32,132 bases of DNA from the IMG/VR virus record IMGVR_UViG_3300017962_000053, positions 1 to 32,132 of that record, one strand, 5' to 3'. Below are positions 7,793 through 15,403 of the stretch, piece after piece. The notes beneath the pieces were generated by a model. That model made no database searches. It was not told the origin of the DNA and was given only the letters and a program-made list of their open reading frames with translations. Within the stretch, counting starts at the first letter, position 1; each line of letters opens with the position of its first letter. The position numbers and the translations under genes are program-made. Source of the DNA: a virus.

Positions 7793-7812
7793 TGGTGGTT
7801 TTGGGCGGTTAT

Positions 7813-8319
7813 CTACGTACTTAACTGACCGTTGTACAATTGATCTATCCAAAACTTTAAATCATCGAGTGTGCCATTATTATCTAAATAAAAGTCAGCC
7901 ATCCACGGTTCTAGTGTCATACTATCTATAGATTCTTTTGGCAAGTAGTCACTGCGATCAACCCAAATAGCATAATCAAAAACATTTGTGTTACGCATAG
8001 CAAAATATTCACGTTTGTTTCTAAGTCCACAATAAATATCATGCTCGTTGAAGATAGCTCTGCCTAATGTTGCAGCATCACGTTTGTTCATATCACTGAT
8101 AGCATTATACCATTCAGTTCTGTGGTTATGTCTATCGGCGTAACATTCTTCTTCGCTTTCGTAGTTATATTTCTTTTTTAACAAATCGTAGATAAACAGT
8201 TTAGAGCAGAACGCACTGCTACTTTCAAAACTATATCCATATTTGTCTCTGAGTATTTCGCAGACAGTATCTTTGCCGTGTCTGCCATGTCCGATTACCA
8301 ACAGCTTCTTTTTATTCAT
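7813..8319 (-). CDS. P-loop kinase, probable deoxynucleoside monophosphate kinase (T4 gp1-like)
   Basis: A 168-aa protein with an N-terminal Walker A loop, IGHGRHGKDT (G10, G15-K16-D17-T18). The lysine-aspartate form GKD is typical of T4 gp1-type dNMP kinases, which phosphorylate dTMP, dGMP and hydroxymethyl-dCMP for phage DNA synthesis. A later motif FDYAIWVDRSDY matches the strand that carries acceptor-side residues in such kinases. It is shorter than T4 gp1 (241 aa), so the lid or acceptor region may be reduced. It is a metabolic gene in the middle of virion genes, with an AT-rich upstream gap that holds a sigma70-like promoter. Another small NMP or adenylate kinase-like activity is possible. 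Confidence 0.72.
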   Translation of the reverse strand: MNKKKLLVIGHGRHGKDTVCEILRDKYGYSFESSSAFCSKLFIYDLLKKKYNYESEEECYADRHNHRTEWYNAISDMNKRDAATLGRAIFNEHDIYCGLRNKREYFAMRNTNVFDYAIWVDRSDYLPKESIDSMTLEPWMADFYLDNNGTLDDLKFWIDQLYNGQLST

Positions 8320-8325
8320 AAGTTT

Positions 8326-8354
8326 AATTTACAATAAAAAATAATTATTGTCAA
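8326..8354 (-). promoter_or_regulatory. Possible sigma70-type promoter for the kinase gene
   Basis: On the minus strand a perfect TTGACA (8354-8349) is followed after 17 bases by TAAATT (8331-8326), a four-of-six match to TATAAT. The -35 overlaps the TGA stop of the gp13 gene. An RNA start about seven bases past the -10 would fall at the kinase ATG. In such AT-rich DNA a chance match is possible. Confidence 0.35.
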
Positions 8355-9109
8355 CCAATAATAAAACCGTAACCTGTACCACCTGCTAGTGCAGTAGCTA
8401 ATTCATTGTCAAGTTTTTCCATTTCTGCTTGAGCTTCTGCTTTTAATGTATCACCATTTAATGTAGTGCCACCGCCTGGTCCAGCTATTGTGCTAAATTT
8501 ACTACGTGCTTCGCCTAACATATACTTACAACTTGCTAGTGTATAATCTTTTACCCATTGATTAGCTTTGTAATCTTTTAAAATTTCAAAATCGGGCCTA
8601 TAATTATAGCACCATAATAAAACTTCTTCATCTGCTCTTGGACGCTGAAGTATTGTTAATTTTTTTGTACTTGTATTCCATGTAAATTCAATAAAACTAC
8701 CAAACATACGACCAACAAGTTCTTGTTGTTGAGCAAAGAAATCATAAGTTGCAAGACCACCAATACCACTACCTGCTAACAGATAAGTGTTTGTGTATGC
8801 TAGATTAAATGGTTCAAATAAACTGCCACCATCTGCACTACCACCTAGTCTACTACCAACACTACGTCTATAAATTTTTCTTACTTCAATTATTTCGTTA
8901 GGAAGTGTATATTCGTTTTTGTCTTGTTCAAAACCAATTGTAATGTAACTTTCTTCTACTGCATTTTCAGTTCTTTGACGGTATCTATTTAATGCTTTGC
9001 CTAAAGCAGTTTTATAATGTGCAGGATCTAGTTCAACATCAATCATGCCTCCGCCTAAAAAGGTTTCAACATAATCATAAATTTCTTGGTATGCGGTAGT
9101 ATTACTCAT
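8351..9109 (-). CDS. gp13: Neck protein gp13-like (head-tail connector)
   Basis: A 252-aa protein, close to gp13-type neck proteins of marine T4-like phages and shorter than T4 gp13 (309 aa). Recognisable parts are the N-terminal helical region (YDYVETFLGGGMIDVEL, then a YRQRTENAVEESY stretch), the strand DKNEYTLPNEIIEVRKIYRR, and a C-terminal helical region with WVKDYTLASCKYMLGEARSKF. In T4, gp13 and gp14 form the neck that seals the filled head and receives the tail. The start has Shine-Dalgarno GGAG eight bases before ATG and a GATAAATA box at 9133-9126. Unlike T4, where 13, 14 and 15 lie in one direction, gp14 here is divergent from it. Confidence 0.82.
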   Translation of the reverse strand: MSNTTAYQEIYDYVETFLGGGMIDVELDPAHYKTALGKALNRYRQRTENAVEESYITIGFEQDKNEYTLPNEIIEVRKIYRRSVGSRLGGSADGGSLFEPFNLAYTNTYLLAGSGIGGLATYDFFAQQQELVGRMFGSFIEFTWNTSTKKLTILQRPRADEEVLLWCYNYRPDFEILKDYKANQWVKDYTLASCKYMLGEARSKFSTIAGPGGGTTLNGDTLKAEAQAEMEKLDNELATALAGGTGYGFIIG

Positions 9110-9125
9110 AGTTTGTCTCCAAAAG

Positions 9126-9133
9126 TATTTATC
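9126..9133 (-). promoter_or_regulatory. Late promoter box (GATAAATA), left half of a palindrome, for gp13
   Basis: This is the minus-strand half of TATTTATCGATAAATA. It is followed by CTTTTGGAGACAAACT and the gp13 ATG, giving a short leader with a GGAG Shine-Dalgarno. Confidence 0.75.
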
Positions 9134-9141
9134 GATAAATA
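9134..9141 (+). promoter_or_regulatory. Late promoter box (GATAAATA), right half of a palindrome, for gp14-gp15
   Basis: Plus-strand GATAAATA directly abutting the opposite box. Only TGTGT separates it from ATG at 9147, and no Shine-Dalgarno is present, so the gp14 message is predicted to be leaderless or nearly so. Confidence 0.72.
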
Positions 9142-9146
9142 TGTGT

Positions 9147-10301
9147 ATGCCAAAGCTAAGTTTATATAGACCACAAAAATCAAAAGACTACACTTTCTTA
9201 GATAACACTATCTATGAAATGTTTACTGTAGGTGGTACCGATTTTGTAATTCACAAATATTTAGGTCCAAAAAATCCATCAGATGCTGATGCCACAGCAG
9301 ACCAACCTCAATACGATTCTGTAAAATCTACAAACATTCAGGACTTGTTGTTTTTAGAAAACAGAGACAGAAAATATGACAGAGATGTTTATGTAGTACG
9401 TGGTCACTACAATGTACAAGATAACGATTTTGATTTAAGTCAATTTGGATTATTCCTCAGCAACGATACATTGTTTTTAACAGTACATATAAACAGTAGT
9501 GTAAAAACTATTGGTAGAAAACTTATGCCAGGCGATGTAATTGAATTACCACATTTAATCGATGAATATGCTGCTAATGATTTAGAAATAGCACTTAAAA
9601 GATTTTATGTGATCGAAGACGTAACAAGAGCAAGCGAAGGATTCTCACAAACTTGGTATCCACACTTATACAGATTAAAAGTAAAACAAATTTACGATGG
9701 ACAAGAATACAAAGATATTTTAGATTTACCTGCTGCTGAAAATAGCGATAAGACGCTAAGAGATATTATGTCAACATTCGAAATAGAAATGCAAATTAAT
9801 GATGCTGTAATTGCACAAGCAAACGACGATGTCAAATATGCTGGTTATGCAACACAACAATTTTATACTGTGCAAGTTAACGACGATGCTAGTGTTAGTA
9901 TTGTAAGTGTAGATGTTGATAATATAGATGTATCAAGTGGCATTACTGCTGATGTAATTTATGAAACTCCATTAGCAAGTGGTTATTTAGGATATTTAGT
10001 AGGAGATGGTATTCCACCAAATGGATCACCTTTTGGTGTAGGAAGTAGTTTTCCTCCTTTATCAGAAAACGGAGATTATTTTTTAAGGACAGATTTATTG
10101 CCAAATAGATTATTTAGGTACAACGGCAGTGGTTGGACTAAAATTGAAGATAATGTTAGAGCAGAACTTTCTAATACAGATACACGTAATACACAACTTG
10201 GAACGTTTATTAATAATAGCACAGTAAACGAAATTAGTGGAGAAGTTGTTGTAGAAAGACAAGCACTAAGTAAAGCTCTAAAAGCAAAGGCAGATAACTG
10301 A
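9147..10301 (+). CDS. gp14: Neck protein gp14
   Basis: A 384-aa neck protein. The N-terminus MPKLSLYRPQKSKDY, followed by TIYEMFTVGGTDFVIHKYLGP, is characteristic of gp14 in marine T4-like phages. Other typical blocks are RDVYVVRGHYNVQDNDFDLSQFGLF and LMPGDVIELPHL. I chose ATG 9147 because family members begin MPKLSLYRP and because the alternative ATG at 9141 lies inside the promoter box. T4 gp14 is 256 aa; the extra length is a C-terminal extension holding a 'G-D-Y-F ... RYNGSGW' surface module (about 300-335) that recurs in the sheath and gp15-like proteins. Its stop overlaps the gp15-like start by one base (TGATG). Confidence 0.9.
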   Translation: MPKLSLYRPQKSKDYTFLDNTIYEMFTVGGTDFVIHKYLGPKNPSDADATADQPQYDSVKSTNIQDLLFLENRDRKYDRDVYVVRGHYNVQDNDFDLSQFGLFLSNDTLFLTVHINSSVKTIGRKLMPGDVIELPHLIDEYAANDLEIALKRFYVIEDVTRASEGFSQTWYPHLYRLKVKQIYDGQEYKDILDLPAAENSDKTLRDIMSTFEIEMQINDAVIAQANDDVKYAGYATQQFYTVQVNDDASVSIVSVDVDNIDVSSGITADVIYETPLASGYLGYLVGDGIPPNGSPFGVGSSFPPLSENGDYFLRTDLLPNRLFRYNGSGWTKIEDNVRAELSNTDTRNTQLGTFINNSTVNEISGEVVVERQALSKALKAKADN

Positions 10302-12028
10302 TGCAATATTTTTATGATGGTCAAGTAAGACGTTATGTTACACAAATAGTACGTGCTTTTAGTAACTTTAGTTATAAAGACGGTGATGGTGATCTTAGAC
10401 AAGTTCCGGTAACTTATGGTGACCTTACAAGACAAGTTGCTAGTATTATGCGTGACAATAGTGAAAACAAAATTCCAAGTGCTCCTCGTATGGCAGTTTA
10501 TATCACTGGTTTAGAAATGGACAGGACACGTACCAGTGATAGTAGTTTTGTGAGTAAAGTAAATTTACGTGAAAAACAATTTGATGAAGAAACAAACAGC
10601 TATATTGCACAACAAGCAAAAGGATATACTGTAGAAAGGTTGCATCCTAATCCTTTTACGTTGAGTGTAAATGTTGACCTGTGGAGTACAAGCACAGATC
10701 AAAAATTACAAATACTTGAACAAATATTAATGCTTTTTAATCCAAGTTTAGAGTTTCAAACAAACGACAATTATGTAGACTGGACAAGTTTGACAGTGTT
10801 GTTTATGGAGGATATAACTTTTAGTTCACGTAGTGTACCTGTAGGAACAGAAAGTGAAATTGATATATGTACAATGAGTTTTACTGCTCCAATTTATATT
10901 TCTCCACCTGCTAAAGTCAAAAAATTAGGTATTATTACAAAAATTATTACAGGTATAATAAACTCTGACACAGGTACTTTAGAACTTGACGGTTTTACTC
11001 CAGATCCTGATTACATTCCAGAAGCAACAGGATTAGGTGTACAGCTCAATCCGCACGTTACATCTTATAGACAATATGGTATAGATGTAAACAACGGATT
11101 AGCATTATTAGCTACAAACAAGTTATTATACAAGCCAGATGCACATTGGTTAGATGTAATGGAAGCAGAATTGCCTTCACAATATGAACCAAATATTAGT
11201 CAGATAGAATTACGTAGAACTTACTTTGACACACCAGTTAGAGGAACTATTGAAATAAATCCTAGCGATACAACAGAATTGTTTATTGATTACGACGAAG
11301 ACACTCTTCCTAGTAATACTCTGATAGAAGGTCCTTCTCGCAATCCTGCACAATACGGCACGGTTGATTATATTATAAATCCTCGTACATTTAATCCAAC
11401 AACTATTAAAACCAGTGGAGTAAGGATATTGGTGTTAGACGTTATAGGTAATGCAGCGGTAAGAAATTATACACCAACTGGAACAACAAATCGTATTGAT
11501 ACTTACATAGAATATTATATTAATGATATAGAAAAACCAGATGGTGTTACAAGCGGTACATCGTTTCCTGGCTCTCCTACAAAGGGAGATTTGTTTTATA
11601 GGACAGATGAAGATAAGTTATACTTTTATCAGCAAAGTTGGTGGTTAGCTGATAAAGTTACAAGCATTGAAGTTACAGTAGATGGAGAAAGTGTTAGTGC
11701 TAGTGTACAAAACATTGGTGGCTTGTTGTCTATAATATTAGATGAAAATGTAACGCCTGACAATGCTGTAAAATATACACTACATTTCAATGATGACGGA
11801 GCAGACGCTTGGAAAAATAATGATGGCACAGACTTTTTTGCTGACCAGAACGACATAGTAGAATGGACTGGTTCTAAATGGCAAGTTGTATATGATGCAA
11901 GTGAATACACAACTCCTATATTTACTACAAACTTAAATACCGGAGTCCAATATGTTTACCAAGGTGAAGATTGGGTTGAAAGCATTGATGGTTATTATCC
12001 AAAAGGTACTTGGAGTATAATACTTTAA
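10301..12028 (+). CDS. gp15: Tail completion / sheath stabiliser gp15-like, with long C-terminal extension
   Basis: A 575-aa protein; T4 gp15 is 272 aa. Residues 1-210 match gp15: MQYFYDGQVRRYVTQIVRAFSN, LRQVPVTYGD, VERLHPNPFTLSVNVDLW, TDQKLQILEQILMLFNP, and the IYISPPAKVKK end of the core. gp15 forms the hexameric ring that caps tube and sheath and binds the neck. Residues about 215-575 are an extension with repeated GDLFYRT...YFYQQSWW-type modules (about 421-450, 508-530 and 540-560) like those in gp14 and the sheath, so it probably decorates the outside of the tail top. Translationally coupled to gp14. Confidence 0.85.
   Translation: MQYFYDGQVRRYVTQIVRAFSNFSYKDGDGDLRQVPVTYGDLTRQVASIMRDNSENKIPSAPRMAVYITGLEMDRTRTSDSSFVSKVNLREKQFDEETNSYIAQQAKGYTVERLHPNPFTLSVNVDLWSTSTDQKLQILEQILMLFNPSLEFQTNDNYVDWTSLTVLFMEDITFSSRSVPVGTESEIDICTMSFTAPIYISPPAKVKKLGIITKIITGIINSDTGTLELDGFTPDPDYIPEATGLGVQLNPHVTSYRQYGIDVNNGLALLATNKLLYKPDAHWLDVMEAELPSQYEPNISQIELRRTYFDTPVRGTIEINPSDTTELFIDYDEDTLPSNTLIEGPSRNPAQYGTVDYIINPRTFNPTTIKTSGVRILVLDVIGNAAVRNYTPTGTTNRIDTYIEYYINDIEKPDGVTSGTSFPGSPTKGDLFYRTDEDKLYFYQQSWWLADKVTSIEVTVDGESVSASVQNIGGLLSIILDENVTPDNAVKYTLHFNDDGADAWKNNDGTDFFADQNDIVEWTGSKWQVVYDASEYTTPIFTTNLNTGVQYVYQGEDWVESIDGYYPKGTWSIIL
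11561..11986 (+). repeat. Repeated surface modules in the gp15-like C-terminal extension
   Basis: Three short, diverged modules at about residues 421-450, 508-530 and 540-560 share the pattern of a GD/GT turn, an aromatic or D strand, then a Y-x-x-x-x-W or W-T-G-S-K-W end. Protein-level repeats only; the DNA copies have diverged. Confidence 0.55.
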
Positions 12029-12041
12029 AATAAGTATTTTT

Positions 12042-12473
12042 ATGAATAAAATTATTTGCAGTGGCGCATTATTTTATAGTTTAAGCACCAAGAGATTTCT
12101 CCTATTATATAGAAATAAAAAAGGCACCAATGGTAATTGCTGGGGCTTAGTTGGTGGAAAAAATGAAGGATGCGAAACACTTTGGGAAGGTTTGCAAAGA
12201 GAAATTGATGAAGAAATTGGTACAGTAAAAATTAAAAAAACTATACCATTAGAAAGTTTTGTAAGCAATGATGAACATTTTAACTTCCATACATATCTAT
12301 GTGTTGTTGAAAACGAATTTATTCCCACACTAAATTTTGAACACAGTGGTTATTGTTGGTGTAGTTTTAACAAATGGCCAAAACCTTTGCACACTGGATT
12401 ATTAAATACACTGCGTAGTAAAACAAATAAAACCAAAGTAGAAACTATTATTCAAGTTGCTCATTTAATTTAG
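12042..12473 (+). CDS. Nudix hydrolase
   Basis: A 143-aa protein with a perfect Nudix box GX5EX7REUXEEXGU at residues 39-60: G39...E45...R53-E-I-D-E-E58-I-G60, the metal-binding pyrophosphohydrolase loop. The N-terminus (GALFYSLSTKRFLLLYRN) is the usual first strand pair. Possible substrates are modified dNTPs, nucleotide sugars, ADP-ribose or 5' RNA caps; sequence alone does not decide, and the length suits a small MutT-like enzyme. It starts 13 bases after the gp15-like stop on the same strand, without a strong Shine-Dalgarno, and its 3' end overlaps the converging glycosyltransferase-like gene by 26 bases. Nearby sugar-transfer genes make a nucleotide-sugar substrate attractive but unproven. 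Confidence 0.88.
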   Translation: MNKIICSGALFYSLSTKRFLLLYRNKKGTNGNCWGLVGGKNEGCETLWEGLQREIDEEIGTVKIKKTIPLESFVSNDEHFNFHTYLCVVENEFIPTLNFEHSGYCWCSFNKWPKPLHTGLLNTLRSKTNKTKVETIIQVAHLI

Positions 12474-14412
12474 CAAACTGATTGTGCAACCAATCAAAAT
12501 CATTTATTTTAGATAATGCTATTTGATTATCTACATTTGTACTTCCGTATTCACGTCCGGCAATTGCTCCTGCTATGGCATATTTTCCAAACGGTTTGTC
12601 TTCTCCTCTTGTACACCATGCATCTAATCTAAATTCAGTTTCGTCATCTTTTTGTCTGTCAATAATTTTACTAGATAATTTAACGCATTCTCTAAATGCA
12701 CTCTTCCAGGTATTAAATGGATCTGTATTAAACGCTGTGGTATTGCTCATAGTTTCAATACCTTTGAATTTATTACTAATACTTGTAGTCATATCTGTTT
12801 TTGTAACATCCATGTTTTGTGTTAATTTAGTAGGCAATAATTTTACACCACCATAACCATAAACTAAATTGTTTACTGGATTAAAACTGCGCCAAACGTG
12901 AACAGTTTTTTTACCATCTACATCATAGTGTGCAATTTGATAGTCAAAATCAAAAGTTTCTAAAATATCAGCATCGCCATCAACTACCCAAAACATTTCA
13001 GTATCAACTATCTTAGCTGCATATTTGTGAGCTTGGTGAATTCCCTCAATGCCGTGAACCCTATGTATTGCTCGATCTGGAAATTGTTTTTTAAGTTTTT
13101 CAAAATTTTTATCTGCATTAGGTTCGTTGTAACTTATAAAAACAATATCATAAGGTTGGGGTTTACTTGCTATAATGTTGTGTTCTTTTTTATGTGCAAA
13201 AAATCTGTATTCAAATTCTTTCCTACTAATCCTAATATCTTTGCTTATTAATGCTATACCATCATAATAATTTTGATTTTTAAATACATGGTGTATTTTT
13301 CTATTAAATTGATCATGATGACTAATATAAAAATTAAAATTAAAGTTTTCATTAATATCAAGATCGGGATAAATCATCCAAAACATATCTTCTTTTACAT
13401 CATTACAAGCATTCATATAATCTTTGTAATTGTTTACTGTCCACTTCTTAAAACTTTTAGGATAGCTTGCTATAATATCCAATTCGTTTTTTGTAACATA
13501 AAATCTGTGTTCAATTTCACGTTCGCTAATTTTTTTGTCTCGAGGTAATAATACGATACCGTCTCTATGCTCACCATTTAAAAATACTTGTACAATACCT
13601 TTATTTTGATATGGAACATGATAATTAAAGTCAAAATCGGATGCTACTTCAACATCACTAGGAATTGCCCAAAACATTTCTGTTTGGCAATGTAGTAATG
13701 CTTCTTTGTAATCATTATAATTGTCAACAGTAAATTTTTGATACGGAATAGGATCACTTGCTATAATTTTTACTTCTTTTTTGTTTGCATAAAATCTGTA
13801 ATCTAATTCGTTTTTTGTAAAATTATAATTTTTTGGTATTAAACATACCCCATCAAATGTTTCACTATTACCATTTCCAAACACATGAATATTATCTAAA
13901 CTCCAGTAGTCTGGTTTGTAGTTAAACTTAAAACTGTCTCTAATTACAACGTTACTAGGAACTGCCCAAAATAAATCTGTTGTACTATTTTTCTGTGCTT
14001 CTAAAATATCTTCAGGAGTGTTTACATAAAAATAATCAAACTTTTCTCTACCGTGGTAGATATCATATATGCTAGATATGTATTGTCCTTTTTTAACTTT
14101 GTAGCTGCCAGGCTCTGTTGGAATTAGCCTTACACTTTCATAAGTTTTAACTTTTTTACTGTCTTTGTATATTTCTGGAAATGCGTGTATTGCTGGTTCT
14201 TCATCTTTTTTTGGTCTGTAGTACCACGGAAATCCGTTTAATAAATTTGCATCAGGATTAACAAGCCATACATAATCTTGATACCCTTGCCAGTCTTCAA
14301 TTTCTTCTTCAGAATATACAACTGGATATTTTTTAAGAAAATGATTTTTTAAATAATCTTGACCATTGTGTAAATTTCTTCCATAGAGTTCAAACTTATC
14401 TAATACTTTCAT
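12448..14412 (-). CDS. Five-repeat glycosyltransferase-like protein
   Basis: A 654-aa protein built of about five repeats of roughly 98 residues (about 25-120, 125-223, 225-322, 324-420, 424-535), each with a core (D/E)-M-F-W-x-(I/V)-x-x-D, then FxFNY, HVF, DGI-LLP and a FYxxKxE...IIAS end. Only the last repeat carries an intact DGDAD (478-482), the DxD-like metal/nucleotide-sugar motif of GT-A enzymes; earlier copies have P-S-D, P-S-N or Y-P-D instead. A separate C-terminal region (about 540-654) is unrelated to the repeats. The start overlaps the upstream glycosyltransferase stop by four bases (ATGA), so the two are coupled. A glycosyltransferase role is inferred from the last repeat and neighbour; the degenerate repeats may serve binding or scaffolding. 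Confidence 0.72.
   Translation of the reverse strand: MKVLDKFELYGRNLHNGQDYLKNHFLKKYPVVYSEEEIEDWQGYQDYVWLVNPDANLLNGFPWYYRPKKDEEPAIHAFPEIYKDSKKVKTYESVRLIPTEPGSYKVKKGQYISSIYDIYHGREKFDYFYVNTPEDILEAQKNSTTDLFWAVPSNVVIRDSFKFNYKPDYWSLDNIHVFGNGNSETFDGVCLIPKNYNFTKNELDYRFYANKKEVKIIASDPIPYQKFTVDNYNDYKEALLHCQTEMFWAIPSDVEVASDFDFNYHVPYQNKGIVQVFLNGEHRDGIVLLPRDKKISEREIEHRFYVTKNELDIIASYPKSFKKWTVNNYKDYMNACNDVKEDMFWMIYPDLDINENFNFNFYISHHDQFNRKIHHVFKNQNYYDGIALISKDIRISRKEFEYRFFAHKKEHNIIASKPQPYDIVFISYNEPNADKNFEKLKKQFPDRAIHRVHGIEGIHQAHKYAAKIVDTEMFWVVDGDADILETFDFDYQIAHYDVDGKKTVHVWRSFNPVNNLVYGYGGVKLLPTKLTQNMDVTKTDMTTSISNKFKGIETMSNTTAFNTDPFNTWKSAFRECVKLSSKIIDRQKDDETEFRLDAWCTRGEDKPFGKYAIAGAIAGREYGSTNVDNQIALSKINDFDWLHNQFAKLNEQLE
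12808..14340 (-). repeat. Five tandem ~98-residue protein repeats
   Basis: Approximate copies on the minus strand: 14340-14053, 14040-13744, 13740-13447, 13443-13153 and 13143-12808. Copies 2-4 are closest (FWAVPSN, FWAIPSD, FWMIYPD; then FKFNY, FDFNY, FNFNF; then IIAS in all three). The first is the most diverged and the last carries the DGDAD motif. Confidence 0.8.
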
Positions 14413-15011
14413 TGAATATCCTCTAATTTAAATGCTTTTGTTCCAACGTGTGCTAACATATTACTTGTATCACAATCAACATATGTCTTGTATCCATGTT
14501 CTGCTGCTAATTTACAAAACCATATATCTTCTCCTGAGAAGTCGTCAAGCTCTTCGTTGTAAGCATGATTAAACCAAGGTTTAGGTAAATTTTTATAAAC
14601 ATCAGTTTTTACAAGCATACAACCCATACCTACAGCAAATACTTCATGTAAACCTTTATTTGCATTTAGTTTAGTAGGTGGATTATTAAAGTCCATAAAT
14701 GCAACGTTGCTATAAGGTTTGTATCTAGTGCTATATGTACATGCTATAATATCTTTTTTGTGTGCATAAAGTTTTTTAAAGATTGTAACTGGAATATACA
14801 TGTCACTGTCAAGCCAAAGTATATAGTCCGCATTTGCCTCAAGTGCTTCGTTTACTAGTTGTGTTCTGCTGTTTGCAATTACGCTACCTAAAACAAAATG
14901 CAAACTATAATCTATATTTTGCTTTGTTAGATAGGCAGTGATGTTTGCTAGAGATTGTGCAAATACAGTATGCACAGTATCTCTAGCAGGAATGCAAAGA
15001 GCAATTTTCAT
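14409..15011 (-). CDS. GT-A family glycosyltransferase (GT2-like)
   Basis: A 200-aa protein with a Rossmann-like start KIALCIPARD, the nucleotide-sugar loop NSRTQLVNEAL, and a DxD motif in LWLDSDMYIP (D68-S-D70). Later come VGMGCMLVKTDVY and SGEDIWFC (about 159-166), the usual acceptor-side acidic block of GT2-like enzymes, and H188. It would transfer a sugar from an activated donor in the cytoplasm; the acceptor is unknown. It begins four bases past the stop of the 124-aa gene and overlaps the following repeat protein by four bases. Location directly after the fibre genes suggests decoration of virion adhesins, or change of the host surface against other phages. Confidence 0.85.
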   Translation of the reverse strand: MKIALCIPARDTVHTVFAQSLANITAYLTKQNIDYSLHFVLGSVIANSRTQLVNEALEANADYILWLDSDMYIPVTIFKKLYAHKKDIIACTYSTRYKPYSNVAFMDFNNPPTKLNANKGLHEVFAVGMGCMLVKTDVYKNLPKPWFNHAYNEELDDFSGEDIWFCKLAAEHGYKTYVDCDTSNMLAHVGTKAFKLEDIQ

Positions 15012-15015
15012 TTAC

Positions 15016-15390
15016 TTAAAGTGTTTGTGGCATAGATTCTTGTGCAAATTCTTTTTCTGCTTCAACTGTTGCATCATTGATTGAACGTGCTGTTGCAGTG
15101 CAGATTTTTACTGCTTCGTTAAAATCTTCTGCTGGTAATGCACTAGCACCTAACATGTGTTCGGGTTGTACTTTACCAATAGTGATTAAATCTGCTCCCA
15201 TTTTACGTCCAAAAATTTGGATCCAATGGTAACGATCGTCGTCTTCTGGAATGTCCAGTTCGTCAATGGCTTTGTTTGCTTCAATCTCTGTCTGTGCTTC
15301 TAGTTCAATTGTTGCAAGCACAGCACGTTTACGAGCTTTGGTAAATTCTTGTGCTAAGTCTACATTCAAGACTTCGTATAATGTTTTCAT
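15016..15390 (-). CDS. Hypothetical 124-aa protein in fibre operon
   Basis: The reading frame is open upstream to 15522, but the likely start is ATG 15390 (MKTLYEVLNVDLAQEF), which has a Shine-Dalgarno GGAGCA just before it. A longer version would overlap a better-supported small gene in another frame. The protein is acidic and largely helical (ARKRAVLATIELEAQTEIEANKAI), with no membrane segment or known catalytic motif. I do not recognise the family. Between a fibre-associated small protein and a glycosyltransferase, it might be a fibre assembly chaperone; that is inference only. Confidence 0.75.
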   Translation of the reverse strand: MKTLYEVLNVDLAQEFTKARKRAVLATIELEAQTEIEANKAIDELDIPEDDDRYHWIQIFGRKMGADLITIGKVQPEHMLGASALPAEDFNEAVKICTATARSINDATVEAEKEFAQESMPQTL

Positions 15391-15403
15391 GTATTGCTCC
15401 TGA

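Noticed and set aside
8330-8352. ACAATAA ... TTATTGT inverted repeat between gp13 and the kinase gene as a terminator
   Set aside because: The stem is all A/T apart from one pair, with no clean U-tract; too weak to call.
9141-9146. ATG at 9141 as the gp14 start
   Set aside because: It lies inside the late-promoter box, and homologues begin at the MPKLSLYRP methionine at 9147.
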